A program made the position numbers and the translations under genes. The notes beneath the pieces were generated by a model that was not told where the DNA came from, did no database searches, and worked only from the letters and a program-made list of their open reading frames with translations. A DNA stretch of 64,000 bases, from positions 1-64,000 of the forward strand of contig JARLGJ010000033.1 in assembly GCA_031296105.1 (NCBI GenBank). The letters are read 5' to 3'. Positions 25,349 through 35,795 of this stretch are shown here, in pieces (position 1 is the first letter of the stretch; each line of letters opens with the position of its first letter). This DNA is from Acidobacteriota bacterium (GTDB taxonomy: Bacteria > Acidobacteriota > Terriglobia > Terriglobales > Acidobacteriaceae).

Positions 25349-25732
25349 ATATTTCAGGCTTCTCTGGTGTCTTACTTCGCCCCGAAGACATGCGGCAGGG
25401 CCGGCTTCCGGCGTGCCTGTCACGGTTCGGGTTGGTCTTTTCGTTTCTTCGTTATCGCGGCTAAGCTATTAGGATTCAGCGCCGCGCCCCGCGATCAAAT
25501 CGAACTACTTAATCCGGAAGGATACCCGATACTACTCAACGCTCCCTTGAACGGGCAAGCCGAAACCCAGTTCCGGCTGTGGATATTCGGCCTAATCATT
25601 TTGCCAATGAGGCGGCCGACGTTGATGGAGATGCACGTACTCCGGTCCGGGTCGCGGAGAATTTCCATACCCCGACAAATTAATCGTTTCCCGTCCGCTT
25701 TGGCAAACCGTCCACTCGCCGGAGGTTGGCAG
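25349..25732. other. Intergenic region upstream of the receiver-like gene
   Basis: About 384 bp between the receiver-like gene and the tRNA. I see no reading frame with protein-like composition, no hairpin with a T run and no repeat. It should contain the promoter of the minus-strand gene at 24545-25348. Confidence 0.3.
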
Positions 25733-25807
25733 TGGTGGGCGCTATAGGATTCGAACCTATGACTTCCACCGTGTGAAGGTGGCACTCTACCGCTGAGTTA
25801 AGCGCCC
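25733..25807 (-). tRNA. tRNA-Val (anticodon CAC), 3' CCA encoded
   Basis: Read on the minus strand: acceptor GGGCGCT pairs with AGCGCCC; the D arm includes AGCGGTAGAG; the anticodon stem CCACC/GGTGG encloses loop TTCACAC, giving anticodon CAC; the T arm is CATAG-GTTCGAATC-CTATA. The discriminator A is followed by an encoded CCA (complement at 25733-25735). It reads the GUG codon. Confidence 0.93.
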
Positions 25808-25928
25808 CAGTGGTTTGCACTAAACGGATTGTAGCAAAGGCTCCTCGTTTGGCAAAGCCGGGGCTGTGAGTTTCCTCGCAAAGCCTTGATGTTTCAGGCA
25901 TAATAGCCGGGAGATACCTCTCTTTCGC

Positions 25929-26696
25929 ATGATCTGGCGGCGTAAAAAACACGAAGAGCCGGAGCCGGGCCCGGAACCCACCGAAGCTGAAGAATCCCCG
26001 CAACTTTCCGAATCGGAGGGGGTTTCTAGCGATATGAGCAGCATGGTCATCGGTGGCGCTTTCCCCGAACCAGCCAGCCTCCCGGTTGGCGGTACGATCC
26101 GCTTCGGCGATCCGGCCCAGTTGGCGGCCATGGATGACGCCCAGGTGATGCTGCGGGTACGCGACGGCGACGACGCGGCCTTCAACTATCTGGTGGAGCA
26201 TTACCGGCGGGCCATGATCGGCTTCATGTTCCGCATGGTGCATGACTCCGCCGTGGCCGAAGACCTGGCGCAGGAGGTCTTCCTGCGGGTGTACCGCTCA
26301 CGCGAAAGTTATTCGGCCGACGCCAAGTTCACCACCTGGTTGTACCGCATTGCCACCAACCTGGGCGTGAACTACGTGCGCGACCACAAGAACGAGCGTC
26401 CCGAGGTGAAGTCCAGCCTGGATGAGACCGATGAAGATACCGGCCTCAGCATGGATGTGGCGGATACCCGCCGGAACGTGGAGCAGGAGTTGTTGCGTCA
26501 GGAACGCATGATGGCCATCCGGCAGAAGGTGCAGGAACTGCCCGAACGCCAGCGCTTGGCGGTGCTGATGCATAAATACCAGGAGATGGATTACCGGCAG
26601 ATCGCCGAGGTGCTGCACCTGAGCGAATCCGCCACCAAGAGCTTGCTCTTCCGCGCCTATGAAACATTGCGGGAGAGCCTGAAGGACTTTGTGTAG
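25929..26696 (+). CDS. ECF (RpoE-like) sigma factor
   Basis: A 255-residue sigma-70-family factor with an acidic, Pro/Glu-rich N-terminal extension (about 1-65) not typical of the family. Region 2 is at about 75-145 (FNYLVEHYRRAMIGFMFRMV, DLAQEVFLRVYRSRESY, FTTWLYRIATNLGVNYVRD). Region 4 is at about 195-250 (ELPERQRLAVLMHKYQEMDYRQIAEVLHLSESATKSLLFRAYETLRE). The anti-sigma gene follows 8 bp after the stop. ECF factors redirect RNA polymerase to envelope or stress regulons. Later Met codons (36, 67) could be the true start; the first ATG was kept because the acidic stretch is protein-like. Confidence 0.9.
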   Translation: MIWRRKKHEEPEPGPEPTEAEESPQLSESEGVSSDMSSMVIGGAFPEPASLPVGGTIRFGDPAQLAAMDDAQVMLRVRDGDDAAFNYLVEHYRRAMIGFMFRMVHDSAVAEDLAQEVFLRVYRSRESYSADAKFTTWLYRIATNLGVNYVRDHKNERPEVKSSLDETDEDTGLSMDVADTRRNVEQELLRQERMMAIRQKVQELPERQRLAVLMHKYQEMDYRQIAEVLHLSESATKSLLFRAYETLRESLKDFV

Positions 26697-26704
26697 GTGT
26701 TGCA

Positions 26705-27199
26705 ATGAACTGTAAAACGATTCGCGAACAGTTGCCGGACGTAGCCCTCGCGGCCAACGCGGTGCCTCCTGAAATGGAAGCCCACCTGACCGGATGCCAG
26801 GAATGCGCCCACGTCTTGGAGTCTCTCCGCGCAACGATGAGCTTGCTGGACGAATGGAAGGCTCCCGAGCCTTCTCCCTTCTGGGACGTTCGTATGCAGG
26901 CGCGTCTGCGCGAAGAACAACAGAAAGCGGCGGTGCCGCGCGGCTGGCTGTATTGGCTGCGGCGTCCGGCGCTGAGCCTTGCGGCCGCCTTGTGCCTGGT
27001 GCTCGGCGTGGGGTCTTACCAGGCGTTCCGCTTTTTAAGCACCTCGGAGACTGCTCCGGCTCTGCCTACGCAGATGGCATCGGCGCCCACCGGCACGGCC
27101 GTGGCCGACCTGCTCTACCTGGAGTCGAACCACGAACTGCTGCAGAACTTCGATGCCCTGGACGATCTGGACGGCGATGACAACACCGAGGTGAACTAA
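26705..27199 (+). CDS. Membrane-anchored anti-sigma factor with HxxxCxxC zinc motif
   Basis: A 164-residue anti-sigma factor. The zf-HC2 motif HLTGCQEC near 27-34, with the upstream Cys3, fits a zinc-binding anti-sigma domain that holds the ECF factor. A single transmembrane segment (PALSLAAALCLVLGVGSYQAF, about 88-108) follows, and the last 55 residues lie outside the membrane and are acidic at the end (DALDDLDGDDNTEVN). The gene is 8 bp downstream of its sigma gene, the usual arrangement. Confidence 0.88.
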   Translation: MNCKTIREQLPDVALAANAVPPEMEAHLTGCQECAHVLESLRATMSLLDEWKAPEPSPFWDVRMQARLREEQQKAAVPRGWLYWLRRPALSLAAALCLVLGVGSYQAFRFLSTSETAPALPTQMASAPTGTAVADLLYLESNHELLQNFDALDDLDGDDNTEVN

Positions 27200-27268
27200 C
27201 TCTCGGTACGATGATTTTCCTTGGGCGCGCCGCGGGGTGCGCACAAGTCTGACGACCCGGTAATTTTG

Positions 27269-27979
27269 ATGATGCGCGGCAATTCCATTCCGGCCCTGAT
27301 CGTGTGCCTGCTGCTGGCGGCTCCGCTGACGGCGCAGCACCACGCGTCTGCCCCGCAGGCGCCGCGCGGGCCGGCGCCCTTGTATGTGCCGCGCGGCGAG
27401 GCGCACGTGCAACGCAACACGATGCCGCCATCCCAGGGTCATAACAATTCCCGTCCGGAAGTTTCCGGCGCCCGCGGCGGCGCACCCAACAATGCCGGCC
27501 CGGCGCAGCACGCAAACCAGCCGCAGGCACAGCCCCACTCGATCCTCCGCGGACAGGGCCCGCACACTGGCGACTGGCTGCGCGACAATCGCAAGCTCTC
27601 TCCCGACGAACAGCGCCACCTGTTGCAGCAGGATCCGAACTTCAACCGTCTGCCGCCGCAGCGCCAGCAGCAGTTGGTAAACCGTCTGCAGAAGTTCAAT
27701 TCCATGACGCCGCAACAGCAGCAGCGCGTGCTGAACCGCATGCAGATGATGGAACATCTGCCGCCGGCGCAGCAGCAGAGGGCCAACCAGCTCTTCGGCC
27801 AGTTCAAGCAGATGCCGGAGGCGCGCAAGCAGGCCGTGCGTCAGGAACTGCATCAGATGCACAACATGCCGCCGGAGGCGCGCGAGCACGAGTTGGATTC
27901 GCCCGAATTGCGGAATCGCTTTTCGCCCGACGAATTGCGGATGCTGCGCGGCTTTAACGACATCGGGTTTATCGAGTAA
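27269..27979 (+). CDS. Exported DUF3106 protein (Gln/Arg/Pro-rich)
   Basis: A 236-residue protein. The signal peptide MMRGNSIPALIVCLLLAAPL is followed by a His/Pro/Gln linker and then a DUF3106-type region made of short helices rich in Gln, Arg and Met: RLPPQRQQQLVNRLQKFNSM, TPQQQQRVLNRMQMMEHLPP, AQQQRANQLFGQFKQMPEAR. In Acidobacteria such genes often follow ECF sigma/anti-sigma pairs, as here (70 bp gap). The start is ATG 27269, with a weak ribosome site. A role in envelope stress as a periplasmic sensor or chaperone is inference from position. Confidence 0.78.
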   Translation: MMRGNSIPALIVCLLLAAPLTAQHHASAPQAPRGPAPLYVPRGEAHVQRNTMPPSQGHNNSRPEVSGARGGAPNNAGPAQHANQPQAQPHSILRGQGPHTGDWLRDNRKLSPDEQRHLLQQDPNFNRLPPQRQQQLVNRLQKFNSMTPQQQQRVLNRMQMMEHLPPAQQQRANQLFGQFKQMPEARKQAVRQELHQMHNMPPEAREHELDSPELRNRFSPDELRMLRGFNDIGFIE

Positions 27980-27999
27980 TACGTTTCCCGTGAAATGAG

Positions 28000-28027
28000 A
28001 AAGGCGCGGCCATGGCCGCGCCTTTGC
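28000..28027 (+). terminator. Terminator after the ECF-sigma operon
   Basis: AAAGGCGCGGC (28000-28010) pairs with GCCGCGCCTTT (28015-28025) around CATG. It lies 21 bp past the DUF3106 stop. The T run is only three bases, but the stem is perfect. Confidence 0.75.
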
Positions 28028-28074
28028 TGTGTGCAAGAAGTATGCTGCCGGGAAATGTCTAAACAAGTGGAACT

Positions 28075-28108
28075 TTGTCAGGGCACGGCTGAAGCCGTGC
28101 CCTGACAA
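28075..28108. repeat. Perfect 15-bp palindrome with TGAA loop
   Basis: TTGTCAGGGCACGGC (28075-28089) pairs without mismatch with GCCGTGCCCTGACAA (28094-28108) around TGAA. It is not linked to a T run and follows the terminator by 47 bp. The core GGGCACGGCTGAAGCCGTGCC is, from general knowledge, a dispersed palindromic element common in acidobacterial genomes. Only one copy is visible. Confidence 0.6.
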
Positions 28109-28241
28109 AACATCTTCCCATCAATATCTATTGGTGACCGGTTAAATTCCCGCAGAATAGCTTGCGAGACGTACTTATTCAGAGTTCCCTTGCGAGAAAC
28201 GGATCTGCTCCGTTTCAGTCCACGATTCGCACATCTCGTAG

Positions 28242-28270
28242 TTGACATATTATTGCATCTGCAATAATAT
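28242..28270 (+). promoter_or_regulatory. perR promoter with an overlapping 24-bp inverted repeat operator
   Basis: TTGACA (28242-28247) and TAATAT (28265-28270) are spaced 17 bp, a consensus sigma-70 promoter. Arms ATATTATTGCA (28247-28257) and TGCAATAATAT (28260-28270) are perfect inverted repeats around TC and cover the whole spacer and -10 box. This resembles a PerR/Fur box, so the downstream regulator probably represses itself. The -10 box ends only five bases before the first ATG, leaving little or no leader. Confidence 0.85.
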
Positions 28271-28275
28271 CCACG

Positions 28276-28737
28276 ATGATGAATGCACGAGACGACAAGG
28301 CAGCGCGCCGGGCAGAGATTGAAAAGATATGCCGTGAACATGGCCTGCCTCTGACCGCGCAACGGCGCATTGTGCTGGAGACATTGCCAAAGCTGAACCA
28401 TCCGGCGGTGGATGAAATCTGGGAGCAAGCCCGCGAGTCCATGCCGGAGGTCTCCCGCACGACGGTCTATCGCACGCTGGAAATGTTTTCGAAGCTCAGA
28501 ATCATCCGCAAGGTCTGCCATCCGGGAGCGGTGGCGCGCTACGAGGACAAGACCAACCGCCACCACCATCTGCTATGTCTGCGCTGTGGCAAGATGACGG
28601 ACCTCGACGATCCATCGCTGGACAAGCTGCATCTTCCCGGTGCCGGCACCGGTTACCAGATCGAAGATTATTCCATTCAGTTTCGCGGGCTGTGCAAGAA
28701 ATGCATGGCGGACAAGAAACATAAGCAAAACCTATAA
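28276..28737 (+). CDS. perR: Fur-family peroxide regulator (PerR-like)
   Basis: A 153-residue winged-helix metalloregulator: HGLPLTAQRRIVLETLPKLNHP, then VSRTTVYRTLEMFSKLRIIRK for DNA recognition. The metal-binding part has RHHHLLCLRCGKMTDL and FRGLCKKCMADKK, giving the two CxxC zinc knuckles. Directly downstream is katG, which supports PerR rather than Fur: peroxide oxidises metal-bound His and lifts repression of catalase-peroxidase. Two ATGs (28276, 28279) are adjacent and the promoter -10 box is immediately upstream, so translation is probably leaderless. katG begins 104 bp after the stop and may be on the same transcript. Confidence 0.88.
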   Translation: MMNARDDKAARRAEIEKICREHGLPLTAQRRIVLETLPKLNHPAVDEIWEQARESMPEVSRTTVYRTLEMFSKLRIIRKVCHPGAVARYEDKTNRHHHLLCLRCGKMTDLDDPSLDKLHLPGAGTGYQIEDYSIQFRGLCKKCMADKKHKQNL

Positions 28738-28802
28738 AGACTACTTTTGGCGCGGCCCGGAAAGCCGGTCGCGACAGCTTTTACTGGTCAACAGCAACGT
28801 AA

Positions 28803-31049
<2,247 letters not shown>

Positions 31050-31307
31050 TCCGCAACGGGATGGAAGACCGGCGAAGGCAAATCGACTTCTTACAAAAAT
31101 AGGCAGCCGATGAACAATGCCTTCGCCGGGTCTTTCTGCAGTAGTTGCACGCCGGGCTGAGTGTGGCTAGCCATCGTCATACCCGGCACGAATGCAGCAC
31201 GGCGCTGGCCGCGCTGCATTGCGGCTTGCGCCGGAGCGGACAAAGGCGGAAAATCGGCGGGAGCGTTTGGGGCGGGGTTCGGGACACATCCTGCCAAGGA
31301 GGCGGTT

Positions 31308-32936
31308 ATGCGCAAAGGATTGCTGATTCTCGCAGGCGTGGTAGTAGTTCTGTTGGTGGCTATGTTGGCGTTGGCGATGCTGGTGAATGCCGACCACTTC
31401 CGTCCGCAGGTGGAGCAGCAGGCAACGGCGGCGCTGGGCAGGCAGGTGACCATCGGAAAGCTGAAGCTAGCACTCTTCGCGGGCGGCATTACAGCGGAAA
31501 AACTCTCGGTGGCCGATGATCCGCAGTTCAGCAACGAGCCGTTCTTGACCGCCGACTCGATGGCGATTGGCGTCGATCTGCACGCGCTCATCTTTAGCCG
31601 CAAGTTGAACGTGAAGTCCTTTACGCTGCACGCCCCCAGTGTGCACCTGGTGCAGAATGCGAAGGGCGACTGGAATTACGCCACCCTGGGCAGCAAGACC
31701 GCCAGCACCGCTCCCAAGGATAAAAGCGCGACGCCGGATTTTGTGGTGGGTAAGTTCCTGCTGGATGACGGCAAGGTGAGCGTGCTACATCTGGAGAACA
31801 ACCACACCAGCGCCTACACGAAGCTGAAGATGGAAGCGACCGACGTTACGCTGAAGGGCACGGTTCCCTACTCGTTCTCGGCCAGCGCGCCGGGCGGCGG
31901 CACCGTTGAGGCCAAAGGATTGTTCGGCCCGTTGGCGGAAGACGTTGAGCGGACTCCAGTAACGGCCACGGTAACGGTGAAAGGATTTGACATCTCGGCC
32001 TCGGGCTTCACCGATCCGGGTTCACCGATGAAGGGCATTGTGGATCTGACGGCCGACGTGCAATCCGACGGCACGAAGAGTGAAGTGGTGGCGCACGTTA
32101 CAGGCAACAAGATGTGCCTGGTGGAGGGTTGCTCCGCGGCCAGCACTGTGATTGCTTTAGATGTGAATGCAAGCTATCTGCTGGCCGACAAACTGGCCAC
32201 CCTCAGCAGCAGCCAGTTGCGCTTTGGCAAGAGCACGGCCAGCATCAGCGGCACGGTGAATTTGAAAGCGGCCTCGCCCAAGGTGGATGCCAAGGTGGAT
32301 GCCAACTCGCTGGCCGTGGGTGACATTGAAGGCGTGCTGCCGGCAGTAGCCGTGGTGCTGCCTCCGGGCGCCAAACTGGAAGGCGGCACGGCCGCGTTGC
32401 ACGCTTCGGCTGCTGGACCGGCAAGCGCGATGACCATCAAGGCGCACGTGGCGCTGAGTAACAGCAAGCTAACAGGCTACGACCTGAACTCCAAGATGAG
32501 CGTGGTAACGCACCTGACCGGCATTACGGTAAATAAGGAGACGCCAATTCAGGAGTTCTCCGCCGACGCGCTGCAGAATAGCGACGGAACAAAGGTGGAT
32601 AACCTGCTGCTGAACATGCCGGGACTGGCCAAAGTAACAGGCTCGGGCACCATTGGCAAAAAGAACGAGCTGAACTTTACCATGAAGGCCGTGGTGGACA
32701 TCAGCCATAGCGCGGTGGGCAAGGTGAACGCGGTGTTCGGTAAGAAGAGCACCAACCTGCCGGTTCCTTTCCATGTAGGCGGCACTGCGCAGGACCCGAA
32801 GATTACGCCGGACGTAGGCGTGCCGGGAGTAAGTTCGCTGACCAACGCGGGTACCGGCGCAGCCTCAACCGTTAAGGATTCCGCAACGAAGGCCGTAAGC
32901 GGACTGGGCGGACTCTTCGGCAAAAAGAAGAAGTAA
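31308..32936 (+). CDS. AsmA-family inner-membrane-anchored protein
   Basis: A 542-residue protein, ATG 31308 after AAGGAGGCGGTT. An N-terminal transmembrane helix (LLILAGVVVVLLVAMLALAML) precedes an AsmA/DUF748-type beta-rich periplasmic region: FRPQVEQQATAALGRQVTIGKLKL, VKSFTLHAPSVHLVQNAKGDWNY and later LLLNMPGLAKVTGSGTI. AsmA-like proteins are long beta-taco bridges moving lipids between the two membranes. It ends Lys-rich (LGGLFGKKKK). It is monocistronic and closed by a terminator. A longer frame to 31161 lacks a ribosome site. Confidence 0.83.
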   Translation: MRKGLLILAGVVVVLLVAMLALAMLVNADHFRPQVEQQATAALGRQVTIGKLKLALFAGGITAEKLSVADDPQFSNEPFLTADSMAIGVDLHALIFSRKLNVKSFTLHAPSVHLVQNAKGDWNYATLGSKTASTAPKDKSATPDFVVGKFLLDDGKVSVLHLENNHTSAYTKLKMEATDVTLKGTVPYSFSASAPGGGTVEAKGLFGPLAEDVERTPVTATVTVKGFDISASGFTDPGSPMKGIVDLTADVQSDGTKSEVVAHVTGNKMCLVEGCSAASTVIALDVNASYLLADKLATLSSSQLRFGKSTASISGTVNLKAASPKVDAKVDANSLAVGDIEGVLPAVAVVLPPGAKLEGGTAALHASAAGPASAMTIKAHVALSNSKLTGYDLNSKMSVVTHLTGITVNKETPIQEFSADALQNSDGTKVDNLLLNMPGLAKVTGSGTIGKKNELNFTMKAVVDISHSAVGKVNAVFGKKSTNLPVPFHVGGTAQDPKITPDVGVPGVSSLTNAGTGAASTVKDSATKAVSGLGGLFGKKKK

Positions 32937-32952
32937 CATACGCACAATACTA

Positions 32953-32990
32953 ACGCGCGGAGGAGTAACACTTCTCCGCGCGTTTTCTTT
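32953..32990 (+). terminator. Terminator between asmA-like and pspA genes
   Basis: ACGCGCGGAG (32953-32962) pairs with CTCCGCGCGT (32974-32983) and runs into TTTCTTTT. It closes the asmA-like gene just before the convergent pspA stop at 32990. Confidence 0.88.
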
Positions 32991-33661
32991 TACGCGGAAG
33001 GCAATCCCTTGCGCTGCTTTAACTCCTCCAACATGCGATCGATCTGCTGATCGCGTTCGAGACGGGCGAAGCGGCGCTCCAGGTCATCTCCACTCAACTC
33101 CACGGCGGCCTGCGCGGTGGCCTCGGCGTGCAGCACCTTGTGATTCATTCGCTGAAAGGCTCCCGCGGTTTGCTGCGCCGAATCCGGCTCGCTGGCAGCG
33201 GCCGCGGCACGGCTCACGGCGCGCGAGCGGCGATGACGCGCCAGCAGCAGCTCGGCCTGTGCTTCGGCCTCGCGAATCTTCTGCGCCAGGGCATCCAGGG
33301 CCTCGCGCAGCACGTCCACTTGCGAACGCTGATCTTCAATCTGCTCAACGAAGCTGGCGGCCATCTGCTTGTTGGTCATGGCGCGGTCGAGCGCGGCGCG
33401 CGCCAGGCGGTCGTCCTGCTTGCCTACGGCGAGATTGGCCTTGTTCATCCAGTCGGCTTCGAGGGCCTGGTTCTCCTTCTGCTTCTTCTCCAGAAGGTGC
33501 AGGTCGGCCAAGGCGATGGCCACCTGCGTTTTCACTTGGATGTACTGGTTCTGCATGTCCAGCACAACCTGCTTGATCATCTTCTCGGGATTCTCAGCGC
33601 GGTCCACCATGTCATTCAGGTTGGCCCGGATGAGAGTAGCAACTCGCTCCAGCAGTGCCAT
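32990..33661 (-). CDS. pspA: PspA/IM30-family membrane-remodelling protein
   Basis: A 223-residue protein that is almost all coiled-coil helix: MALLERVATLIRANLNDMVDRAENPEKMIKQVV is split over the first two helices (N-terminal amphipathic helix plus the conserved DPEK-type turn), followed by long helices rich in Lys, Glu and Gln. PspA forms rods or rings on damaged inner membrane. The last gene of a four-gene operon with XRE regulator, NfeD-like and flotillin, a stress module for membrane integrity. ATG 33661 follows AAGGAG. A hairpin (33678-33708) separates it from the flotillin gene. Confidence 0.9.
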   Translation of the reverse strand: MALLERVATLIRANLNDMVDRAENPEKMIKQVVLDMQNQYIQVKTQVAIALADLHLLEKKQKENQALEADWMNKANLAVGKQDDRLARAALDRAMTNKQMAASFVEQIEDQRSQVDVLREALDALAQKIREAEAQAELLLARHRRSRAVSRAAAAASEPDSAQQTAGAFQRMNHKVLHAEATAQAAVELSGDDLERRFARLERDQQIDRMLEELKQRKGLPSA

Positions 33662-33677
33662 AGCAACTCCTTACTGC

Positions 33678-33708
33678 GGGGAAGGATGCGCCGCGCGCAC
33701 CCTTCCCC
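33678..33708 (-). other. Intercistronic hairpin between flotillin and pspA genes
   Basis: GGGGAAGG (33678-33685) pairs with CCTTCCCC (33701-33708) within the 54-bp gap. There is no T run on the minus strand, so it is likely to protect or process the mRNA rather than terminate it. Confidence 0.5.
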
Positions 33709-33715
33709 GTTCGTC

Positions 33716-35152
33716 TTACGATTCCGGCGCGGCCTCCGGCTTGGGAGCCTTGTCGCCGATGGTGCGCACCTTGGACATTAGTTCCTGCATGTTCATGCCA
33801 CTGAGCGCCTCGAACAGAGCCGGCACCTGCGCCGCCATCTGTGCGATGTCGCCAGTGATTTTGTTGACGCCGGCGGTCTTGCCGTCGCCGGTGGAGACCA
33901 CGGTGATGCGGTCCACCTGCGCCAGCGGTGCGGCCAGCGCGCGTACAATCTCCGGCATTCCGGTGATGAGCTTATCGATCACGGCGGCCTGGTTGTACTC
34001 CTGGAACGCCTCGGCCTTCACGTTCATCGCCTTCGCCTCGGCCTCACCTTTCTTGAAAATGATCTCGGCTTCGGCCTCGCCCTGGTTGCGCGTACTGGCG
34101 GCCTTGCCTTCGGCTTCCAGCGTAAGGCGCTGCTTTTCGGCGGCAGCCAGGGCCTCAATGCGCTGACGCTCAATCTCCGCCGGCTTCAGCACGGTGGCAA
34201 TCAGTTCCTTTTCGCGGCGGCTGATTTCGGCTTCCTGCACCAGCACCTGCTGCTCCTTCTCGGCCCTTTGCACCTTCACGGCCTCAACCACCAACTGCTG
34301 CTGCATGACGTTGGTCTGAATCTCATAGGCCTTGTCGGCCGTGGCCTGTTGCTTTTTCACCGACTCGGTGTACTCGGCCTTCTTCAGATCGAGGTCGCGC
34401 TGCGACTCGGCCTGCTTGGTCTGCGAGAGCGTTTCGGCCAGCACCCGCTCCTGGTCGGCCTGCGCTTTGGCCACTGCGGCCTCGCGGGTGGCAATGGCCC
34501 GCCGCATGGCCGTGTCGCGCTCGGCTTCGGCGGTGGCCACGTCGGCATCGCGCTTGATGCGGGCAATGTCCGGACGTCCCATGTTGGTGATGTACTCGTT
34601 CTGGTCGCGCACTTCCTTAATGGTGAACGAGATCACCTCCAGGCCCATCTTGCTCATGTCCTCGGCGCAGGTGGAGCGCATGCGGTCGCTCACCATCTCC
34701 GGCTGCTTCACGATTTCTTCCACCGTCAACTGGCCGATGATGCCGCGCAGGTGGCCCTCCATCACCAGGCGGATGAGGCCCTCGCGCTCGATCGGGTTCT
34801 TGGTGAGGAACTGCTCCGAGGCCGTCATGATGGACTCGTTGTCGGACTTCACCTTGATCTGCGCCACGGCCTCCACCGTGACGGCCACGCCTTGCTTGGT
34901 GTAGAGATCCTGCTTGGGCGCCACGTCAAACGACATCAGCTCCAGCGAGAGCTCGTGAAAATTTTCGATCATGGGAATGACCACGGTGCCCTTGCCCTTT
35001 ACGATGCGCGTTCCACGAAAGCCATACACCACCAGCGCCTCATGCGGACCTGCTTTGCGATACAGCTTGGCAAATGCCGTGAACGCAAACAGAATCACCA
35101 GGACTAACAGACCTACAACAACTTCAACCTCTAAAGGGATGTGAAACCCCAT
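33716..35152 (-). CDS. Flotillin-family SPFH-domain protein
   Basis: A 478-residue membrane-associated scaffold. It begins with a transmembrane helix (VVVGLLVLVILFAFTAFAKLY), then an SPFH/PHB domain (about 30-210: EALVVYGFRGTRIVKGKGTVVIP, VAVTVEAVAQIKV, LEVISFTIKEVRDQNEYI). A long Ala/Glu coiled coil follows, with repeated AEAE blocks. The C-terminal Ala-rich motif KLITGMPEIVRALAAPLAQVD and a VSTGDG segment match bacterial FloT/YuaG. Flotillins organise membrane microdomains. ATG 35152 follows GGAGG. Next to the NfeD-like gene, as is usual. Confidence 0.93.
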   Translation of the reverse strand: MGFHIPLEVEVVVGLLVLVILFAFTAFAKLYRKAGPHEALVVYGFRGTRIVKGKGTVVIPMIENFHELSLELMSFDVAPKQDLYTKQGVAVTVEAVAQIKVKSDNESIMTASEQFLTKNPIEREGLIRLVMEGHLRGIIGQLTVEEIVKQPEMVSDRMRSTCAEDMSKMGLEVISFTIKEVRDQNEYITNMGRPDIARIKRDADVATAEAERDTAMRRAIATREAAVAKAQADQERVLAETLSQTKQAESQRDLDLKKAEYTESVKKQQATADKAYEIQTNVMQQQLVVEAVKVQRAEKEQQVLVQEAEISRREKELIATVLKPAEIERQRIEALAAAEKQRLTLEAEGKAASTRNQGEAEAEIIFKKGEAEAKAMNVKAEAFQEYNQAAVIDKLITGMPEIVRALAAPLAQVDRITVVSTGDGKTAGVNKITGDIAQMAAQVPALFEALSGMNMQELMSKVRTIGDKAPKPEAAPES

Positions 35153-35186
35153 ATTGCCTCCTCAGGCACAGAAAACTGCGGTTGTT

Positions 35187-35795
35187 TTACAGAACTTCGC
35201 GGGTGGATTCGACGCCGGCCGCGGCGGCCAGCTCGTCCCAACGCCGCACATAGGCGATGCCGCGTTCGTAGCGAGTGACGACTACTTCCACGTCGCGCGG
35301 AATTTCCACGTTATCCTCACTGCGCGCCGGCGATGAGCAACGCGAACCCAGGCGTGAGAAAATCATCTCTCCCGTGCCGCCCGGGCGCAGCGTGCTGCTG
35401 ACGCGGCCCAGCACGCCCACCATTTCGTAGTCGGCCGGATCCATCGGCGTCTCCATGCGCAACAGCACCTTGGTGACCAGCACAAACACCACCGTGGCGC
35501 CAATGAAGCCGCCAACGATGGCCACCAGCAAAGCCACCATGGCGTACCAATGCGAGTGGCGCGTGAGCAGATAACCAATGCCGCCGAACCAGGCCAGAAA
35601 CGCCGTGACCGTACCCAGGTTCACCGCCGGCATGGAGTTGCCGCCGTGCGCGCCCGGGTGCAGGTGCACGGGATGGCCCAGATGAAAGTGAAACGGCAGG
35701 TGGAGGTGCAAATGCACTCCGCCCAACATCACCGACAACAGGCTGAGCACAAAGCCCACCAGGAAGCAGGTGAGGTATAAGTCCGCAATGGTCAC
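35187..35795 (-). CDS. NfeD-like membrane protein with a His-rich segment
   Basis: A 202-residue membrane protein, GTG start 35795 overlapping the previous stop (GTGA). Residues about 1-25 and 60-110 are membrane-spanning. A loop rich in His (HLHLHLPFHFHLGHPVHLHP, about 29-48) faces the periplasm or cytoplasm and may bind metal. The C-terminal 75 residues read as an OB-fold of NfeD type (VGVLGRVSSTLRPGGTGEMIF, VEVVVTRYERGIAYVRRW). NfeD proteins couple to flotillins, here the next gene. The His stretch is unusual for the family. Confidence 0.8.
   Translation of the reverse strand: MTIADLYLTCFLVGFVLSLLSVMLGGVHLHLHLPFHFHLGHPVHLHPGAHGGNSMPAVNLGTVTAFLAWFGGIGYLLTRHSHWYAMVALLVAIVGGFIGATVVFVLVTKVLLRMETPMDPADYEMVGVLGRVSSTLRPGGTGEMIFSRLGSRCSSPARSEDNVEIPRDVEVVVTRYERGIAYVRRWDELAAAAGVESTREVL

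Noticed and set aside
25680-26243. A 187-residue minus-strand frame across the tRNA
   Set aside because: It reads straight through tRNA-Val and the start of the sigma-factor gene.
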